Assembly: GCF_030272615.1 (NCBI RefSeq)
Contig: NC_081410.1
Location: 123,747,640 to 123,811,639 of the forward strand
Direction: 5' to 3'
DNA from: Cryptomeria japonica
Taxonomy: Eukaryota > Streptophyta > Pinopsida > Cupressales > Cupressaceae
DNA length: 64,000 nt
Shown here piece by piece: positions 52,901 through 57,800 of this stretch. The notes under the pieces are model-generated. The model was not told the DNA's origin and ran no database searches. It was given only the letters and a program-made list of their open reading frames with translations. Positions within the stretch are counted from its first letter, which is position 1; every line of letters starts with the position of its first letter. The position numbers were made by a program, and so were the translations under genes.

Positions 52901-55186
52901 ATTGCCGTACTGGCGTACCGTACCCACGTACCCGTACTCGTACCGGCAACTTAGTAAATAACCAGTCTCTGTATTAATTCAACAGTCCATGTACATCAAG
53001 TGCTTATAACATTACATTAGACACAACTATCATGATGCCACTACGAAGGAACGGTATGCAATATATAATACCCGAAGGGGTGCGACCAACTGTCGCGTCC
53101 AACTGCCCTTCGGGACGACTAATCAACTGACTGCTGTACCTCATTATTACCGACGACAACATAAACATAATATGACAACATAACATAATGATTATTCCCG
53201 GCTACAGACAGTACGACCCAGATTGATGAAGGGACATTACATTATTTCTGCATTTTGGAATCTTATATTGCTTTATTTAACATAAAATATTTTTCTAATC
53301 AAATAAAAATATTTGTGACATGTCTATTTTAATCTGAGTCAAAATTAAACATTCAGTTGACCCCAAGTTGATCCAACACTACCCAAGTATGCCCTAACAG
53401 ACCAACCCGATTTGTTCATCTTCAAGGAGCCAATAAACTAAATTGCCATAGGAGGCTTTCTGATAAGACACTTATATACTTAGACAAAAAACTTGGTGGT
53501 CATCTCAGTTTCTTAATTATTGAGAATTGTATTTTATAGAATTATAAAACTGTGCTAATATCACCTTATAGAATAGGAAAGTATAAAAGACAGTATGCCA
53601 ATTTATCAAATAGAAGCCATGTTGAAGTCTTCTCTCTACACAGGATAGGACTGTTTACAGAGAAACAGGATTTCCTGAAAATGGGTTTAACTTTTGATGG
53701 GGATTGTGGGATTTTAAATCTAGGTGAACTATGCAGAAATTTCTTTTGAATCATAAGTACTGTGCAAACTGTTACAGGATAATTACATATCAAAGTTTTG
53801 TTATATTATAGATACTAGCAAAATAATAAAAGATATTATTTCTGTAAGTGCATAGGGATAAGGAGGGCACAATATAAGACATCTATTGCTGACTCAAGGT
53901 ACTAAACATTAGGCTGGCGTGTGACAACTACTGAATATTAATTCGCAACTTAACAAATTTTAAAATCTTGGGAAAATTGGCACTCTACTAGGAAATAATA
54001 TCTTTTTGAAATCTGACATTCCTTTTGCACTCTAGAGGTACTTTATCCTAAAAGACTTGTGGGGAGTTCCCACTGCTGATTACATATCAAATGCTCTGCA
54101 TGAGTATACATGTCATCATCTTCCCTTAAGTGTAATGGACAGCAGGTCTTTACCTGGTTATCTTCCAATTGAGGTTGAGATAGTTCCTTGATGCCCCAAC
54201 GGAACTTCATTGTTATTTTCTACTTTATTTAATCTGTTCTTTTTTCATTGCAGTACTTTTTGAGGATATATTAAAAATCCTTACCAATCCATTTTGTTAT
54301 TGGTGGGATCTTTCCATAAATGTAATTATGAATTGTTATCCATCTTTGAATGATTTGTATTTCCACAAATTTAACTTTATGCATGTTGGTGTTGGAAATA
54401 AGCCACACCCGGACCAACGATGGACTGGTCCAAGAGGGGCCAGTAGCTCAGTGGAAGAGCACTCCAGCAGCGTATGGAAGGTCCTAGGTTCGAGTCTTAA
54501 CTGGTCCATGTCTCAACATGGTATCAGAGCCAGGTTCAGGCTAGGAGGCCCAAGCACACGAGAGCTGTGGCTTAAGGGGGGGTGTTGGTGTTGGAAATAA
54601 GCCACACCCGGACCAACGATGGACTGGTCCAAGAGGGGCCAGTAGCTCAGTGGTAGATCACTTCAGCAGTGTATGGAAGGTCCTAGGTTCGAGTCCTAGC
54701 TGGTCCATGTCTCAACAATGCACAATGGAAGATGTGTATGTTTCTTTTTATTTTTATTTTTTAGTCTGCCTGATTATCTCATATATTTTATTGTAAGTAA
54801 AAATTCACTGAAGTAACTACTCATACGAAGAAATAGAGCTGGATCTCTACACAAGAAAACAAAAGACTTGACATTTTGTGCAGCATTGTAATGTTACAAT
54901 TAGTTCTTGAACTTTTTGTGGAATGTGATGCAGGGCGAATTACACTTCTTGGCGAAGGTTGCAGAGGCTCACTTTCTGAGGTATGCTACAACAACTTCAT
55001 TAAAATGAATGTTGTGTTTGTTGGTTTGTATATTTTTGATTGGCAATTTGATATGCCCTAGTTTTTAAGTTCCAACCTCACACTAATGTAGGTTCATCTG
55101 CTCTTTTGCAGAGAGTGATCAAAGACTTTGACTTACGACAGAAGGGGAATGCAGAGCATCAAAGTTATGCACTAGGTATTAAGGAG
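28812..55186 (+). CDS. ETFQO: ETFQO, partial gene: five internal exons
   Basis: Electron-transfer flavoprotein:ubiquinone oxidoreductase is a mitochondrial inner-membrane flavoprotein with an iron-sulfur cluster. It passes electrons from matrix ETF to ubiquinone; in plants the pathway serves branched-chain amino acid, lysine and phytol breakdown, notably in dark-starved tissue (established knowledge). Five exons (28812-28918, 29161-29242, 29328-29439, 54934-54980, 55112-55186) total 423 nt and read as 141 codons without a stop. Recognisable pieces are APIRVPVSSDKFWFL, LVRWLAKKAEELGVEIYPGF, TNDMGIAKDGSKKETFQRGV, LLGEGCRGSLSE and HQSYALGIKE, all in family order. Every junction has GT/AG ends and phases agree. 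The N-terminal FAD motif and the C-terminal 4Fe-4S cysteines are not in the window. Intact frame and splice sites argue for a functional gene. One intron is 25.5 kb. Confidence 0.95.
29161..29242 (+). CDS. ETFQO: ETFQO visible exon B
   Basis: The exon encodes (S)LSELVRWLAKKAEELG then VEIYPGFAASE. The acceptor is atttacag and the donor is GAG/gtaatg. The intron before it is 242 bp and the one after is 85 bp. The phases match exons A and C. Confidence 0.95.
29328..29439 (+). CDS. ETFQO: ETFQO visible exon C
   Basis: The exon encodes VLYDKSSKNVTGIATNDMG then IAKDGSKKETFQRGVELK. The acceptor is catgtag and the donor is AAAG/gtagtg at 29440. The last base (G) is completed by GG of exon D, 25.5 kb away, giving the Gly of the family motif GVEL(K/R)GR. 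Confidence 0.95.
29909..30755 (-). repeat. Probable 3' LTR of the element carrying the unknown ORF
   Basis: Directly after the last stop of the unknown minus-strand ORF the minus strand reads TGTGTTGGCACGTTC, a plausible LTR start. A TATA-like TCTATAAAACTCC follows about 75 bases later. The left limit near 29909 rests on similarity of 29908-29940 to 195-230. No partner LTR was found to the right, so the exact extent is uncertain. Confidence 0.4.
33740..33790. repeat. TATC/TA microsatellite
   Basis: The sequence TATATCTATATCTATATCTA followed by TA repeats lies immediately before the SINE. Confidence 0.8.
33793..34028 (+). mobile_element. tRNA-derived SINE
   Basis: A Pol III A-box-like TAGTGTTGTGG (33798-33808) and B box GGTTCAAACCC (33834-33844) are spaced as in tRNA genes. 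A non-tRNA body follows (for example GGGATTGGATCATGCT) and then a tail of 14 A (34015-34028). The length is about 236 bp. Clear target duplications are not visible in the AT-rich flanks. Confidence 0.7.
36150..36900. other. No recognised gene; leader-like sequence
   Basis: The region contains recurring AGTCTGA/GGTCTGA words (36315-36450). On the minus strand TCAAGGTAAGTGAGC near 36724 resembles a 5' splice site, which might belong to an element transcript; this is speculative. No coding domain is seen. Confidence 0.35.
36900..37720. repeat. Degenerate tandem array, ~60-75 bp period
   Basis: A core of the form GTGGAAANTCGA followed by CCATCAGGACT recurs about a dozen times, for example near 36915, 36990, 37051, 37120, 37250, 37305, 37371, 37440, 37493, 37575 and 37629. 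AT-rich spacers lie between cores. Divergence between units is high, so the array is old. It lies upstream (minus-strand sense) of the unknown ORF and may be its element's leader. Confidence 0.65.
37721..38643. other. Intron or element leader, nothing recognised
   Basis: No ORF with a known domain and no LTR pair could be supported. The sequence is continuous with the region hosting the solo LTR at 38649. Confidence 0.4.
38649..39553 (+). mobile_element. Solo LTR, copy B (905 bp)
   Basis: It begins TGTAATGTCCCCACTTTG and ends AACTAGGGGACATTACA. It is flanked by the 5-bp duplication TTCAT (38644-38648 and 39554-39558). A TATA box TATAAAAGG is at 38815. The segment around 39060-39160 (GTTAAGTTACAGGTAGTAAC and neighbours) is homologous to 27725-27850 in A2 and, inverted, to 4140-4260 in A1, so B is a shorter relative of that family. 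No coding capacity is present. Confidence 0.85.
39559..40067 (-). repeat. LTR 5' end of a further TGTCATGTCCCC family member
   Basis: Read on the minus strand it starts TGTCATGTCCCCTAATTGG. A TATA box GCATATATAAGGGG follows near 39930, then a leader-like region into which solo LTR B was inserted. The other end and target duplication (expected CTTAT) were not found, so the element is truncated or its end is unrecognised. Confidence 0.55.
40073..42180. other. Intron sequence without recognised features
   Basis: Apart from a short direct repeat TATTAGTGATGATCTTTCTT (about 40467 and 40491), no gene, LTR pair or domain is supported. Confidence 0.5.
42187..42500 (-). pseudogene. Coiled-coil coding fragment, frameshifted
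   Basis: The minus strand encodes NKIDELKQRVLSLEEKNEDY, a heptad-type coiled coil. After a frameshift and a stop it continues AVMEVVSGQSKIKKARKLEK and an acidic segment ending DKLQRNWNMINND before a stop. The gene family is not recognised. Similar Lys/Glu helices occur in the Gag-like proteins of the window, so a retroelement origin is likely. Confidence 0.4.
43260..43715. repeat. Degenerate GATTTTGAGGAAAAAATCG repeats
   Basis: About seven loosely spaced copies of a motif of the form GATTTTTGAGGAAAAAATCG, followed by TGAAAACC-like words, lie in the interior of the small LTR element. The motif is nearly self-complementary (GATTTT...AAAATC), so each copy can form a short hairpin. Confidence 0.6.
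44243..44470. repeat. Two ~105-bp tandem units
   Basis: Two adjacent units share CACCCAGAAAAATATGA and ACCCACCAAGAATCT blocks within the small LTR element. They account for overlapping open frames on both strands here, which are not considered genes. Confidence 0.6.
45810..45990. repeat. Cluster of CCGTACGG-like palindromes
   Basis: About ten variants of CCGTACGG (CCATACGG, CCGTACGT, CCGTATGG and others) occur in 180 bp of the outer solo LTR, spaced roughly 10-25 bp. Similar words recur at 47380-47540 and 47950. Confidence 0.7.
46014..46332 (-). repeat. 3' LTR of the gypsy element
   Basis: It is 319 bp, ending CCCGGCAACA on the + strand before CATCCCCCCTAAG, the complement of the polypurine tract. 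It is closely similar to 51647-51721 plus 52963-53206. Confidence 0.85.
46333..47362 (-). other. Gypsy 3' noncoding region
   Basis: No coding domain is recognised between the integrase remnant and the 3' LTR. The piece TGGCTCTAGATGTCATCG near 47305 and the duplicated CTAATATTTTCAGCGTC (about 47246 and 47288) show small-scale tandem repetition. Confidence 0.5.
47363..47540. repeat. Possible fragment of a TGTAATGTCCCC LTR
   Basis: CACTGTAATGTCCCCGATG at about 47361 matches the start of the outer solo LTR (TGTAATGTCCCCGATA). It is followed by CCATACGG/CGTACGA-type words as in that LTR. No matching right end was found within the gypsy interior, so this is a truncated copy or a chance match. Confidence 0.35.
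47741..47935. repeat. 15-bp tandem array
   Basis: About 13 variable units of a 15-bp word of the form CCACCGTCGATGGTC cover 195 bp and are much richer in G and C than the surroundings. The period is a multiple of three, so long open frames cross it on both strands (for example 47368-48258). They are artefacts of the array. Confidence 0.85.
48134..48841 (-). pseudogene. Gypsy protease end fused to an integrase C-terminal remnant
   Basis: The minus-strand frame starts in the end of the retropepsin region (KKKGYDAILGRRWLVTAKVN, GGRKYTIDLRTQ). An acidic linker (SSSESEGEGKGD) and about 100 residues without a known domain follow. It then enters LMYGKEIMVPIELVVLGLRM, which corresponds to the conserved end of gypsy integrase (LVYG.E...P.E). 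Reverse transcriptase, RNase H and the integrase core that should lie between are missing. This points to an internal deletion fused in frame; whether it was ever translated as such is unknown. Confidence 0.7.
48857..49690 (-). pseudogene. Gypsy Gag-Pol junction with protease active site
   Basis: Reading leftward, a zinc knuckle CRACNQWGHFARDC and a second Cys/His-rich motif (CGPGDHEDANC) precede a Lys/Glu-rich helix (KERLREAKANIEREM) and then the protease region, with active-site segment DTIVDEGSGVNVLPEDTWKK. The usual Asp-Ser/Thr-Gly appears as Asp-Glu-Gly. A stop follows PLDTLMA and the frame resumes in the protease end at 48841. Confidence 0.7.
49708..50170 (-). pseudogene. Gypsy Gag nucleocapsid part
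   Basis: The minus strand carries a basic/acidic Ser-rich region (SSAEEESSRESSSDESSS), a stop, and then the zinc knuckle CTDCKEEGHTKGTC. A second knuckle, CEICQVMGQSIKEC, has Gln in place of the expected His. With the two motifs at 49500-49610, four knuckle-like motifs are present, more than is usual for gypsy Gag. Confidence 0.7.
50200..51123 (-). CDS. Gypsy Gag (capsid region)
   Basis: This frame gives 307 residues, or about 291 from the Met of MPNLLNKDRNKK. It has an Arg/Glu-rich N-terminal helix (QQVERRRRLRQLAERR), a Pro/Gln-rich linker (TQPQPPPGRRPP), and the retrotransposon Gag domain with FNGDGNDDPIRHCRTCETIW, FPATLRGVAIDWYSDVD and TWDDLQKAFEEEFRLL, ending KELLGKMEN before a stop. It packages element RNA in autonomous relatives. 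Confidence 0.75.
   Translation of the reverse strand: MCSSLCVVNYGNVWELMPNLLNKDRNKKAETDEWETAQRALILEQQVERRRRLRQLAERRPAEGWPEGNQGGVTKGAEAEGNFYSLPEHRRVRSHEEFLEETRLRRNLVEETRDQFRNLSLTPRSEDHQREPGVGAGENGGEDNHTVVGATHGRQNTVPPVTHAGHTTGARGSGAQTQPQPPPGRRPPSMAGKQKLPKFNGDGNDDPIRHCRTCETIWSANGVVDKADWVVQFPATLRGVAIDWYSDVDKTKVGTWDDLQKAFEEEFRLLRDDNEILAEILSSKQGKHETVRTYSQRLKELLGKMEN
51219..51587 (-). CDS. Gypsy element leader ORF (Gag N-terminal extension?)
   Basis: The frame starts at ATG 51585-51587, about 45 bp after the primer-binding site. It encodes MGLPIGKINPEADDAQTEL and a Glu/Gln-rich helix (RLEEIAQEERRQQILQQYEE), ending GTRPGRN. It is separated from the Gag frame by a stop and about 100 bp. It may be the original N-terminus of Gag or a separate leader protein. 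No known domain is recognised. Confidence 0.5.
   Translation of the reverse strand: MGLPIGKINPEADDAQTELYNGEDTAMREFSILLQVAIETYVRREATEAEIPPSAVWTALEVSPAVNRLMNHLPWLLAQASLAQQTRLEEIAQEERRQQILQQYEESSRKEAEQDGTRPGRN
51632..51644 (-). other. Gypsy primer-binding site
   Basis: On the minus strand TGGCGCCGTTGCC lies two bases inside the 5' LTR end. This sequence type is widely used by plant gypsy elements. Confidence 0.85.
51722..52954. mobile_element. hAT-like element (1,233 bp) in the gypsy 5' LTR
   Basis: Inverted ends are CTAAGTTACCGGTAC and the inverse of CTAAGTTGCCGGTAC, 14 of 15 bases alike. They are flanked by the exact 8-bp duplication TAAATAAC (51714-51721 and 52955-52962). A 5-copy direct repeat of CAGAGGTAGACCAGCA type is at 52022-52085 and an AT-rich tract at 52280-52760. 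A short frame at 52776-52961 (MATTASSIPQRTFKTNPN) could be the start of a transposase truncated at the right end. The element is unrelated to the CATAG-ended hAT-like copies. Confidence 0.8.
52022..52085. repeat. CAGAGGTAGAC direct repeats
   Basis: Five copies of (A)CAGAGGTAGAC with spacers such as CAGCA or GGA lie within the hAT-like element. A weaker sixth copy, ATAGAGGTAGAC, follows at 52086. Confidence 0.8.
53247..54378. other. Intron sequence without recognised features
   Basis: This stretch of the giant intron shows no LTR, domain or repeat that I can support. It ends at the duplication ATGCA of the TRIM element. Confidence 0.5.
54384..54518 (+). repeat. 5' LTR of the TRIM
   Basis: It has a 5' hairpin GGACCA...TGGTCC (54411-54431) followed by the tRNA-like module 54437-54508. 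It differs from the 3' LTR at six bases, including GAAGAGC here against GTAGATC in the D arm. Confidence 0.9.
54437..54508 (+). ncRNA. tRNA-like module in the TRIM 5' LTR
   Basis: The acceptor GGGCCAG pairs with CTGGTCC over seven positions (one G-T), followed by discriminator A. U8/A9 are present. The D arm GCTC...GAGC is perfect. The T arm is CTAGG-TTCGAGT with CTTAA on the 3' side (the other LTR has CCTAG). The A box TAGCTCAGTGG is at 54444-54454 and the B box GGTTCGAGTC starts at 54487. The anticodon arm does not form a normal 5-bp stem with a 7-nt loop, and position 33 is not U, so it is not a decoding tRNA. No intron or usable anticodon can be assigned. Confidence 0.8.
54519..54531 (+). 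other. TRIM primer-binding site
   Basis: TGGTATCAGAGCC follows the 5' LTR with no gap and is complementary in type to initiator Met tRNA. Confidence 0.9.
54574..54582 (+). other. TRIM polypurine tract
   Basis: AAGGGGGGG directly precedes the 3' LTR start TGTTGG. Confidence 0.9.
54583..54717 (+). repeat. 3' LTR of the TRIM
   Basis: It is 135 bp, the same length as the 5' LTR. Its tRNA-like module lies at 54636-54707, with a perfect T arm (CTAGG/CCTAG) and a complete B box GGTTCGAGTCC. One D-stem pair is broken (GATC). The strand downstream is unique intron sequence. Confidence 0.9.
54636..54707 (+). ncRNA. tRNA-like module in the TRIM 3' LTR
   Basis: It has the same layout as the 5' LTR module, with A box TAGCTCAGTGG at 54643-54653 and B box GGTTCGAGTCC at 54686-54696. 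The acceptor stem GGGCCAG/CTGGTCC is kept. An expanded anticodon region could pair CTTC with GAAG around a long loop. Confidence 0.8.
54934..54980 (+). CDS. ETFQO: ETFQO visible exon D
   Basis: This 47-nt exon encodes (G)RITLLGEGCRGSLSE, the highly conserved EGCRGSLSE segment of plant ETFQO. The acceptor is gatgcag and the donor is GAG/gtatgc. It is the first exon after the giant intron. Confidence 0.95.
55112..55186 (+). CDS. ETFQO: ETFQO visible exon E
   Basis: This 75-nt exon encodes RVIKDFDLRQKGNAEHQSYA then LGIKE. The acceptor is cttttgcag and the donor is GAG/gtctgt. In the family the next residues are of the VW(E/V)ID type; no such exon is found before 64000, so the next intron exceeds 8.8 kb. 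Confidence 0.95.
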
Positions 55187-56195
55187 GTCTGTTGAGCTTT
55201 TGGATTAAATATTTGTATTGTGGTGTGTTTCTATATTACCTGAAACTCAAATTTTGGTTTTTACAAATCTGTAGCCCTCAATTTTTTTGTGAGAAACATA
55301 TATATGTATATGTACATACCTACATGTACATGTATATTCATGATTGTAACCAAATCATCTTACACATTTGTGTTTGCACTTGATTGATGAACTTTCTGTG
55401 CCATTTCATACATACACTGAGTATATACTTCCATTAAACTCTCGTTTAGCTCATACGTAAGTTTTTTTCTCATGGTTCTTTTTGTAGTATGGCATTGAAT
55501 TATCCTTCTGTAATCCATATATCATCATTATTGCCTGGATCTGAAAATTTTAGGAGTTATCCTAACATGCTTCTTTGAATAATTTTGTAGAGCCAAATAT
55601 GCCAACATAAAGTAAAGCTTGAAGCCAGAATAACATCTAAATCTCTGAGACAACTCAATCAACACTTGAACACAAAGAATTGAGGATAGTTAATGCTCCA
55701 CAAGAGAAATAGCTTGAAAGAAATGAGTCCAGCTTAACTTCTGAGTGTTTGCACTGTAACACTACAATTTCAAATATTGTCTGGAAAAATATTTGCAAAC
55801 TCTGCAATGAATCTTGGAGTGTCAACCACAACCAAATAGAGCCTGATATAGGAGATACTAGGATTCAACCTAAATCAAAAGTGTTTGCCTAACAGGCAAG
55901 GAACCACCCTTCATCCTATGCGAAATGTGAAAAGGTAGATTTATAATTGTTAGGTTAGCCTCGGTAACTACTACTAGTTGATATTATGTTGATTTTGGTT
56001 CTCATGCCAGTTTTTCATTCAACCAACATGATATTCTGAGGTTTCTCCAAATTTTGAAATTTAGTCATACTTATGCTTGTATAATCTTTATAAACTTTAA
56101 AGAAAATTAATTAAGTTTGTACCTTTTTGGGCATAGATTCTCTTGTCACAAATTGTTGTGTAAACCTTTGACAACTACACTACTTGGTTCCATAT
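55187..56195. other. Start of the downstream ETFQO intron
   Basis: No further ETFQO exon is recognised. A decayed LTR probably ends near 56195 because a primer-binding-site-like sequence follows. Confidence 0.5.
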
Positions 56196-56198
56196 CAA

Positions 56199-56210
56199 TC
56201 GGTATTAGAG
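56199..56210 (+). other. Decayed primer-binding site
   Basis: CGGTATTAGAGC differs from TGGTATCAGAGC at two bases. It may mark the 5' end of the decayed retroelement whose integrase follows, but no LTR pair was identified. Confidence 0.4.
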
Positions 56211-56449
56211 CTTCTTTCCAATCCATTGGGTATGTTTTTAGGACATTTCCCCTGCAACATTTTGTTGGAGCAAACATGAACAAAATCTGACACTGCTATC
56301 ACATTCAATGTGGTTGAGAAAGTTGACTTAGCCATTTGTTTCATCCAAAACAGGCACACAGATGAGAAGATACTAAGGTTTTTAAAATTATTGGTTTTTT
56401 TGGTTGCATGATGCATGTTTCAAATGACACATTTTGAGGAAAAATCTTG

Positions 56450-57800
56450 ACTCATCATACACAATATGCTCCTCTCACTTCACTCATGATGATGTCAGAA
56501 AACCTTTTCTTACCACTGACAACTTATTGGCCAACCATCAAGCATCTTCATCAGTGTCTGAGTCATCAAATACAAATAGCAGACCATAAAAACTATTACA
56601 TATTGTTCATTTCATTCCTATGGCTCACTCTTTTCACTACTTCACACATCTTGGATTTCAGGCTTGGGCTTCTCTGTGTGCTGATGATCCAATTTTCAGG
56701 CAATCCTATGATAATCTCTAGATTCCAATGTCTTCCAAGTTGGCATCCTTCTAGGTTTCCACATGAAGGGTGGTTGTATATGATTGATAAATTGTGTGTG
56801 CTTATGATCATTGTAATTCTTAAGGAGGCACACTTTAATCTCTGTGGGGGTCATTTTGACAAGCAAAAAATACTCCATTATATGTTGTATTTCTACTATT
56901 GGCCTCACATGGAATGGCCTTGCATGGAATGTGATTTCCTTCACTTCTTGAGGCATTCCACAGTTTGTTGCTGCACCAAATCTGTAAACAAAACGTTGGG
57001 ATTGAGTGTTCTTTTGCCCATTAGTTCTTGTCCTTCAATAAGAATTTCCATAATTCCATGGACCTGTTTGGTTGTTTTGTGATGACTGTTTGATGCCACA
57101 ATTGTGTTTTGTGGTTGAGAATTGATTCAGTAAAATAGCTAATTCATTGCTTTTTGCTAGACCAGTTCTATGAGCAATTCAGCCCAATTGTTCCTTGATT
57201 ATATTTCACAATATTTTGGTCTATCTACTAGCATTGTTTTCAACTGTGAATCACATTTTGTGGGCCATTATTAATGTTCCTTATGGAATTTTTTGGGAGT
57301 TTCTCTTAACTTACCTGCAACCATCCACAGTTTGATAGCTAGTCAGACGTTCCAAACTACTGTAGAGTTTGAGGATATGCCACCATACTTCTCTTGTCAA
57401 GTGGGATCCAAGCCTAATCCACATCACACATTCCTACAATTGACTAGTCCATTCTTTCACAACTCATTTTCCTTTTGATTTTTGTCTTGATTCTTAGCCT
57501 TTGGCTCCCTACCAGTTGTCCTCATCGTTGTATTCTGCAATAGCAAACACATTTAGAAAGAGAAGTATAAGGCCCACACCTTCACTTATCATTTCAAGTC
57601 TCTTCAATATAAAGTGGTTTGGATTCCTCAAAAGACTGAAGAAGTAGAAGCAGCTCATGGATTGTCACTATGTACCTCGTCATTTTTTAGGCTGGGTACA
57701 AAGTATGGTTCATTTGTACAAAAACCATTTTCTGGAGAAGCAGACAATGAGGACAGACCTTTTTAGTATGGACTTTGTAATGTTCTCTAGTAGGTGTTTG
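56450..57800 (+). pseudogene. Gypsy integrase, strongly decayed
   Basis: Across frames the + strand shows an RNase H-to-integrase connection (AWASLCADDPIFRQSYDN), the zinc-binding region (AHFNLCGGHFDKQKILHY, FYYWPHM) and pieces of the catalytic core (TKSVNKTLGLSVLLPI, LDYISQYFGLSTSI, FNCESHFVGH), in the order of plant gypsy integrase. Many stops and frameshifts break it. The open stretch 56447-57082 covers only part of it. It lies in the downstream ETFQO intron. Confidence 0.7.

Larger units (their letters stand above)
46014..53206 (-). mobile_element. Gypsy-type LTR element lacking RT and RNase H
   Basis: Both LTRs have the same net length, 319 bp: 46014-46332, and 51647-53206 minus a 1,233-bp hAT-like insertion and its duplication. 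They start TGTTTACCA and end CCCGGC(A/T)ACA on the + strand. The primer-binding site TGGCGCCGTTGCC (minus, 51632-51644) is the type used by many plant gypsy elements. A purine-rich tract lies at 46333-46355. Flanking 5-mers GACAA and GACAG differ by one base. Coding on the minus strand gives Gag, zinc knuckles and protease, then only a C-terminal piece of integrase, so it is non-autonomous. Confidence 0.85.
51647..53206 (-). repeat. 5' LTR of the gypsy element with insertion
   Basis: LTR sequence is 51647-51721 and 52963-53206 (319 bp in total, equal to the 3' LTR). It is split by the hAT-like element 51722-52954 and its duplicated 8-mer. The split means this LTR promoter is interrupted. Confidence 0.85.
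45320..53241. mobile_element. Solo LTR (outer), split by a gypsy element
   Basis: The outer ends are TGTAATGTCCCCGATATAATT at 45320 and GAAGGGACATTACA ending at 53241, with the 5-bp duplication TTATT (45315-45319 and 53242-53246). The LTR itself is 45320-46013 plus 53212-53241, about 720 bp. It is interrupted by the gypsy element at 46014-53206. A cluster of about ten CCGTACGG-like words lies at 45810-45990. Confidence 0.8.
54384..54717 (+). mobile_element. TRIM/SMART element with tRNA-like LTRs (334 bp)
   Basis: Two 135-bp LTRs (54384-54518 and 54583-54717) start TGTTGGTGTTGG and end GTCTCAACA. They enclose only 64 bp: the primer-binding site TGGTATCAGAGCC (54519-54531) and a polypurine tract (54574-54582). 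The target duplication ATGCA is exact (54379-54383 and 54718-54722). The LTRs differ at six positions. Each LTR contains a 72-nt tRNA-like sequence with Pol III A and B boxes. No coding is present, so the proteins for retrotransposition must come from other elements. Known Cassandra TRIMs carry 5S rRNA-like LTRs; this one carries a tRNA-like module instead. Confidence 0.92.
29440..54933 (+). other. ETFQO giant intron (25,494 bp)
   Basis: The intron runs from the donor gtagtg after exon C to the acceptor gatgcag before exon D. The joined codon G/GG restores the conserved Gly, which supports the pairing. It is filled by the - strand retroelement with unknown ORF, a hAT-like element with a SINE, solo LTRs, a gypsy element with nested insertions, and the tRNA-bearing TRIM. 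Sequence with no recognisable repeat is seen mainly at 29440-29900, 40073-42180, 44950-45314 and 53247-54378. Confidence 0.9.

Noticed and set aside
54437-54508. A functional tRNA gene
   Set aside because: Acceptor, D and T arms fold, but the anticodon arm does not and position 33 is not U. The sequence is part of an LTR repeated at 54636-54707.
56447-57082. 211-residue intact gene
   Set aside because: Only parts of this frame match gypsy integrase. The rest of the domain is found in other frames with stops, so it is a relic rather than a gene.
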